64,000 nucleotides of DNA from Pieris napi (lineage: Eukaryota; Arthropoda; Insecta; Lepidoptera; Pieridae): the NCBI RefSeq assembly GCF_905475465.1, contig NC_062237.1, forward strand, positions 11,828,501 through 11,892,500, read 5' to 3'. Position numbers and translations under genes: made by a program. Positions 59,809 to 64,000 of the stretch are shown here, in pieces (the first letter of the stretch is position 1; every line of letters starts with the position of its first letter). The notes below the pieces were generated by a model, which was given only the letters and a program-made list of their open reading frames with translations, searched no databases and was not told the origin of the DNA.

Positions 59809-60050
59809 TTTTTATTTTTTTTTAAAAACAATTCACACCAATTGACCGAGTCCCATCCTAAGCTGGTGAAGCTTGTGTTATGGGTACTAGGCAACGGATA
59901 TACATACATATTATAGATAGATAGACATATAAATACATATTTAAACACCCAAGACCTAAACACAACACCAAATGCTCATCACATCGATGTTCGTCTCAGC
60001 CGGGGATCGAACCCGGGACCCATGGATTCGCAGTCAACCAATTAGTCGTC
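59809..60050 (-). repeat. tRNA-derived SINE, family B, head-truncated
   Basis: Same body as 21440 and 25036 and the B box gggttcgatccccggctgag, but the A-box segment is deleted (gcagtcaaccaattagtcgt). Lies in the intron between exon 1a and exon 1b. Confidence 0.88.
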
Positions 60051-60409
60051 AAAATAATAAATATGATCCATAAAATCGTTTATTATTTACAGACATTTGG
60101 ACAATTCTTCGTCTTATTATAATTACTCCTATAAATGATATTTTGTAATTGGCAAGGTCTGATAAAGGACTCCAAATTATCTTGTAAATTAAAAAATAAT
60201 TTAAGTTTCATTTCTTAATACATTTCCGGTTACTTTTGTATAACGATACTAACTACTAATTACTAAAGAGTAATTATAATATGACAAGCGAATGGTATTA
60301 TTGTGTAATTAAAGTTTAATATCTTAGCGAGTTAAGGTAACGCGCAGGAGTCAACCAAATAAGGTGTAGTACAATAATTCGTGCGCCGGCGCACGGACGT
60401 AAACGAGAA

Positions 60410-60464
60410 ATGTTGCTCGCGAGTGTTTTTATACAAATTGTATTTATTTATACAGTTTATTCAG
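60410..60464 (+). CDS. Alkaline phosphatase-like gene, first exon 1b (signal peptide)
   Basis: An ATG (context gagaaATGT) opens MLLASVFIQIVFIYTVYS, again a short hydrophobic signal peptide, ending at donor TCAG/gtaggt in phase 1. This matches the exon at 63871. A perfect 14-base palindrome GTGCGCCGGCGCAC lies 16-29 bases upstream of the ATG in an otherwise AT-rich stretch. No clear TATA box or TCAGT was found. Pairing with 63871 rests on phase, order and the shared signal-peptide character. Confidence 0.58.
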
Positions 60465-60699
60465 GTAGGTTTTATTTTATAATTATGTAAAATATTTGAA
60501 TAGGAAATAATTTAATTGTCCGCCATTATTTTTTCGCGTGTTAATTAAATGATCAAATTTGCATACCTTCCCTTTTATAATAACTTTTTTATTATCAATT
60601 AAAGGAAACAGGTTTTGTCGCTGCTTTTTTATATGCCAACACATATGTATATAGTAATTATTCTTAAAGAAGAACTACAAAGGTTTGAATTACCGACCA

Positions 60700-60795
60700 A
60701 AAGATTAGGCCGGCAACGCAATTGCGAGCATGCTGGCAATGTGAGGGTACCTTTGTCGGTATAGTTGTGAAGTTATAACTTAGCATAAGATGAGC
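60700..60795 (+). mobile_element. LINE 3'-tail fragment
   Basis: ggccggcaacgcaattgcga, gcatgctggcaatgtgaggg and agataagatgagccc-like end. Confidence 0.55.
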
Positions 60796-61284
60796 CCATT
60801 TATATATAAAAAATGACAGAAACCATACAACGCATATTTGTTCATTAATAAATTGAAACAATAATAATAGTCAATAATCATCATCATCATCAATCTATGT
60901 AATTTATTAAGAAATCTACAATTAATAACTTCAACAGTTTATATTTTTTGAAAGCCGTTATCTCAGAAGCTTTCAAATTAAAAAAAAAATTGTAGTCCTG
61001 ATCGAGGAAAACTAGGCTATATAATATAATATACCACAGAATTAACATACGCGAAACCGACATATTTATTAATTTATTCACATTTTATTGCACTTAATTT
61101 CTAATATTAATAAGGTAGTGCACAGTGCCTTATCGATATTAAGCGATCTTTTCCTGGCAGCCCTAAATTTTTTTATAAATGATAATAATTAATTAAGACC
61201 CATAGTACATCAAAAGACTTAATTATTTTATTTATTAACAATTCGTTGCATACAGAGATATAATACAATTGACATAATTAAATG

Positions 61285-61345
61285 AAAAGGAGGCCAACTG
61301 GCGGCCTTATCGCTTTCGAGCGATCTCTTCTAGACAACCACTGTG
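61285..61345 (-). mobile_element. LINE 3'-end fragment
   Basis: aaaggaggccaactggcggc, cttatcgctttcgagcgatc and ctctagacaacc-like end; complement of 27215-27300. Confidence 0.6.
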
Positions 61346-61994
61346 AAAAGAAAAGAAAAGATATTACATAATACATATAATTATTAAGACTAGAGTAATA
61401 AGTATATATTTTTTTAAACATTACGTTTTTAGTTAGTCTTCTTAATATTTCTATTCCGTAGTTTGATAGCATTACATAGTAAATATCTGTGACTATATTT
61501 TGTTCAATAACATAGCCAGTTGGATAAATTAACTAAAAATTAGCGCAAGATTCATTCAGTATTTTCTCAGACTAATCAAGAGACTGGACTTGATATCGCT
61601 TAATATAAAATTATATAATCATTGAGCTAAAATCACTGTAAATAATTCTTCATCAGGATTAGAAACTTGTAAATATGTATAATTGTATTATAACCGTTCA
61701 TTTGTCCGATAAAAAATACTTATTTTTAAGTTTTGTATTGATTGCTCTAATGAATCGTAATTAATGTTAATAAATGTATGGATTCTTTACTCGAATGTCA
61801 CACCTATTGATGATTTTCAAAACAAATTTAAGATAACTTTACAAAGACCAGTAACATACTTGCGATCCAGAAGAGCTTCCAGAAATACATTGCCAGCAAT
61901 CTTGGATTTTTATTTTTTTTAATTAACTTTATTAAATAAGACATGAATTTAGGAACCTTATTTTTTTAATATGAAACATTTTTAGTTACTTTAA

Positions 61995-62235
61995 GGGTCT
62001 GTTTCACAATGTTTGGATAAAGTACCAAAATATAGCTATGCAACACATAAATTATTTGGAAGATAAATTGTGCTATTTGACATTCATCGGACTCATAGCT
62101 TATGATGGACTTTGTGTGACGAATAGCGCTATCTGGCAATCGTGAAACGCAACAATAGTGTTTATCCTACCAATAAGTAATAAATAGCTAATTTGGAATT
62201 ATGTAGATCTTATCCGTACATTGTGAAACAGACCC
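61995..62235. mobile_element. MITE with TAA target duplication
   Basis: Ends gggtctgtttcacaatgt and acattgtgaaacagaccc are perfect inverted repeats, flanked by TAA on both sides. Length 241, no coding capacity. In the intron before alkaline phosphatase-like exon 63871. Confidence 0.88.
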
Positions 62236-63629
62236 TAAAAGTATAAATAAACAAATGCCTAATAGCTGAGGCCAAGTCAAGCAAAAAAACGCGGCCGTAC
62301 CATCCTCTTTTCGTAACAGTTCAGGTAATTTTCGACCCCCAATAACTTCTTTGGGGAAAAAACTAGAAGCCTAAATATATTTTTTCTATATATTTATTTA
62401 AAACTTAAAATATTTTTTATATTGATATGGTCACTATAAGATGTTGTTCGGTAAGCTAATAACGTAACTTAAGACAGAAAGTCCCATAAGTAAAAAAAAT
62501 TAACCAACTTCTTACGGTAGAAGAATTGAATTACGACTTGGTTTTTTTAAAAGTTGTTTTAATAGCGAAAATAATACATTTTATTAAATATTTATTCATT
62601 TACTATTGTCGAATTAGTATTTTCGTAGAATATCAAAGATAATAATGTTATACCAGCTGATTCACGCTTGTTAACTCCTTTATAAGTGACCGCTCTTGGA
62701 GAGAGTGGCGGACGAGTAAGAGTATGTGAGATAGAAGTCCAAAACTCTCATTCTCCGATTGCAGACATAGGACCGATAGCTTCCAAGACTGCCATATAAT
62801 TGCATTATTTAAAATCAAAATGGCCTAAAACCTATTTAAATTTTCGACTCACTCGACTCGATTTTAAATTTCCGCAATATTTCTTACAAAATAGCGAAAT
62901 TTAAATATTGAGGAAAATATTTTTCTAGAATACTACAATTTGTTACTTATTAGTTATGCAAATCACTTTATTATGAGGATAACATTTGTAAAGGAACGTG
63001 CCGATATCTTAAACATCGTATGGTGAAACAGATAAAATTTATCTCTGTATTGGTCTATTGTACAACATTGTATGAATCAGTATTTTTCTTAACGTGAATG
63101 TATATTTAAAAAAAAATTAAGTTTATTTTTGGTACTTGGGCCCCAAATTGGATAACTGAGTTTACAGTGCCTTGTTATCTACAGTATGCAGTCTAAATAA
63201 TATTAACCAATATATTTCAATAGAACCCTCTAATTTAATTTAATTCAGATTCTTACCATAACATAGATACACTTTTAATTATATGTTTAAATAACCGGAA
63301 GATTTTCAATAAAGCAAATAGTTGCTCCTAGTAGTGTTCCTGGATAAGACCCTTATAGTCTAGTAACTATAAGTGCGAATTCCAACGCTAATATCTTGCT
63401 CAAACAGTGATGTAAAACATCATAAATCCACCCCGTCAAAAACTATATCTTCTTGCTTATAAAGAAAACTGTTTAAAATACAGAAATCTGAGACCACGTA
63501 CAAGGGTTGTCGTTAGTATAGAGAAAAAAGATTTAAAAAATCCGTTTCCCAGGAAAATAATAATCATACTGGTTGCAAGCACAAACAATGAAAAGCACCC
63601 ACTTGTATACACAATTGCGAGAGTAACCT

Positions 63630-63785
63630 CGGATCCGTCTTAACGCGGCCTTACGGGAACTACCCGAGGTAGTTCGAGCGGGTATTGCCCACCCAATCTC
63701 TGAACATCAGAATTTTGGGCGGTGAAAATGGGCGAGCCACATATACCCCTGCTACCGAAAGTAGTAGTAGCAGGGGCTATCATTT
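63630..63785 (+). repeat. GC-rich structured segment with two hairpins
   Basis: Hairpin at 63657-63675 (gaactacc-cga-ggtagttc) and a second at 63746-63776 (cccctgctac…gtagcagggg), separated by gtattgcccacccaatctct and gggcggtgaaaatgggcgag. It lies 85 bases before exon 63871. Probably a transposable-element fragment. Confidence 0.6.
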
Positions 63786-63870
63786 CTCTATATCAAAACA
63801 AATGGGTGACTACAAACTATTGCTAACCTGAAAACTATAATTAATAGGAAATTCGATATTATGTTCACAG

Positions 63871-64000
63871 AAGATGCCGTCTCGACGCCGAAGCCGAAGA
63901 AAATTCTGGACACCATCATGAACCCATTATACATTCCAGCTGAGGAGAAACACGGGTCCTACTGGAAAAAATCTGCAGCGGAGACCCTAAAAGCCAAGCT
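63871..64000 (+). CDS. Alkaline phosphatase-like protein, N-terminal exon (runs off the window)
   Basis: After acceptor ttatgttcacag the frame reads DAVSTPKPKKILDTIMNPLY, then IPAEEKHGSYWKKSAAETLK up to the window end without a stop. The EE…YWxxxAxxTLxxxL pattern is what insect membrane alkaline phosphatases show just before the NTNVAKNVIxFxGDGM metal-site region, which would lie beyond the edge. These enzymes are secreted, GPI-anchored ectophosphatases, often of midgut brush border. Identity rests on this short pre-catalytic motif from memory, so moderate confidence only. The exon enters in phase 1 and fits both upstream signal-peptide exons. Confidence 0.65.

Noticed and set aside
59505..59963. 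152-codon minus-strand frame, longest in the window, with hydrophobic stretches
   Set aside because: Its first third is the antisense of a family B SINE and the rest is low-complexity AT-rich translation. No splice context or recognised domain.

Overview
This is an AT-rich insect nuclear window, almost certainly lepidopteran. The evidence is a muscle-type troponin C and a calmodulin-like gene split by long introns with insect-type splice sites, TCAGT-type initiators, and a dense load of tRNA-derived SINEs, degraded LINE tails and small inverted-repeat DNA transposons. No bacterial-style genes, CRISPR arrays or intact autonomous transposons were seen. Most open frames of 60-150 codons here are chance frames or repeat translations.

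Layout. 1-6.6 kb: non-coding, with a ~0.6 kb inverted-repeat element (824-1436), several SINEs, LINE tails and one candidate 33-nt plus-strand microexon (3178-3210). 6.7-17.4 kb: a troponin C gene on the minus strand (five coding exons found, first exon not found), with introns full of SINEs and a deleted hAT element. 17.4-26.8 kb: repeat-rich, including an 0.87 kb inverted-repeat element carrying an unrecognised two-part reading frame. 26.8-40.5 kb: a plus-strand calmodulin-like gene. Seven exons join in frame to give four intact EF-hands. The long form has a Lys/Pro/Ala/Gly-rich N-terminal extension; a second ATG exon at 32870-32956 would give a 179-residue short form. 40.5-57.2 kb: repeats, including a 1.92 kb decayed DNA transposon with a perfect 8-bp target duplication (41568-43488). 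57.2-64 kb: the 5' end of a plus-strand gene that looks like an insect alkaline phosphatase. Two separate signal-peptide first exons (57272-57320 and 60410-60464) both end in the phase needed by the shared exon that runs off the window (63871-64000).

How the genes relate. Troponin C and the calmodulin-like protein are both calcium sensors of the EF-hand superfamily, but troponin C keeps only one canonical calcium loop (site IV) while the calmodulin-like protein keeps all four. The alkaline phosphatase-like gene is unrelated in function. The clearest biological points are the alternative first exons of the last two genes, both supported by matching intron phase, and several well-delimited mobile elements, including two identical 277-bp copies of one element 10 kb apart. 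Exon joins are read by eye; there is no transcript evidence here.
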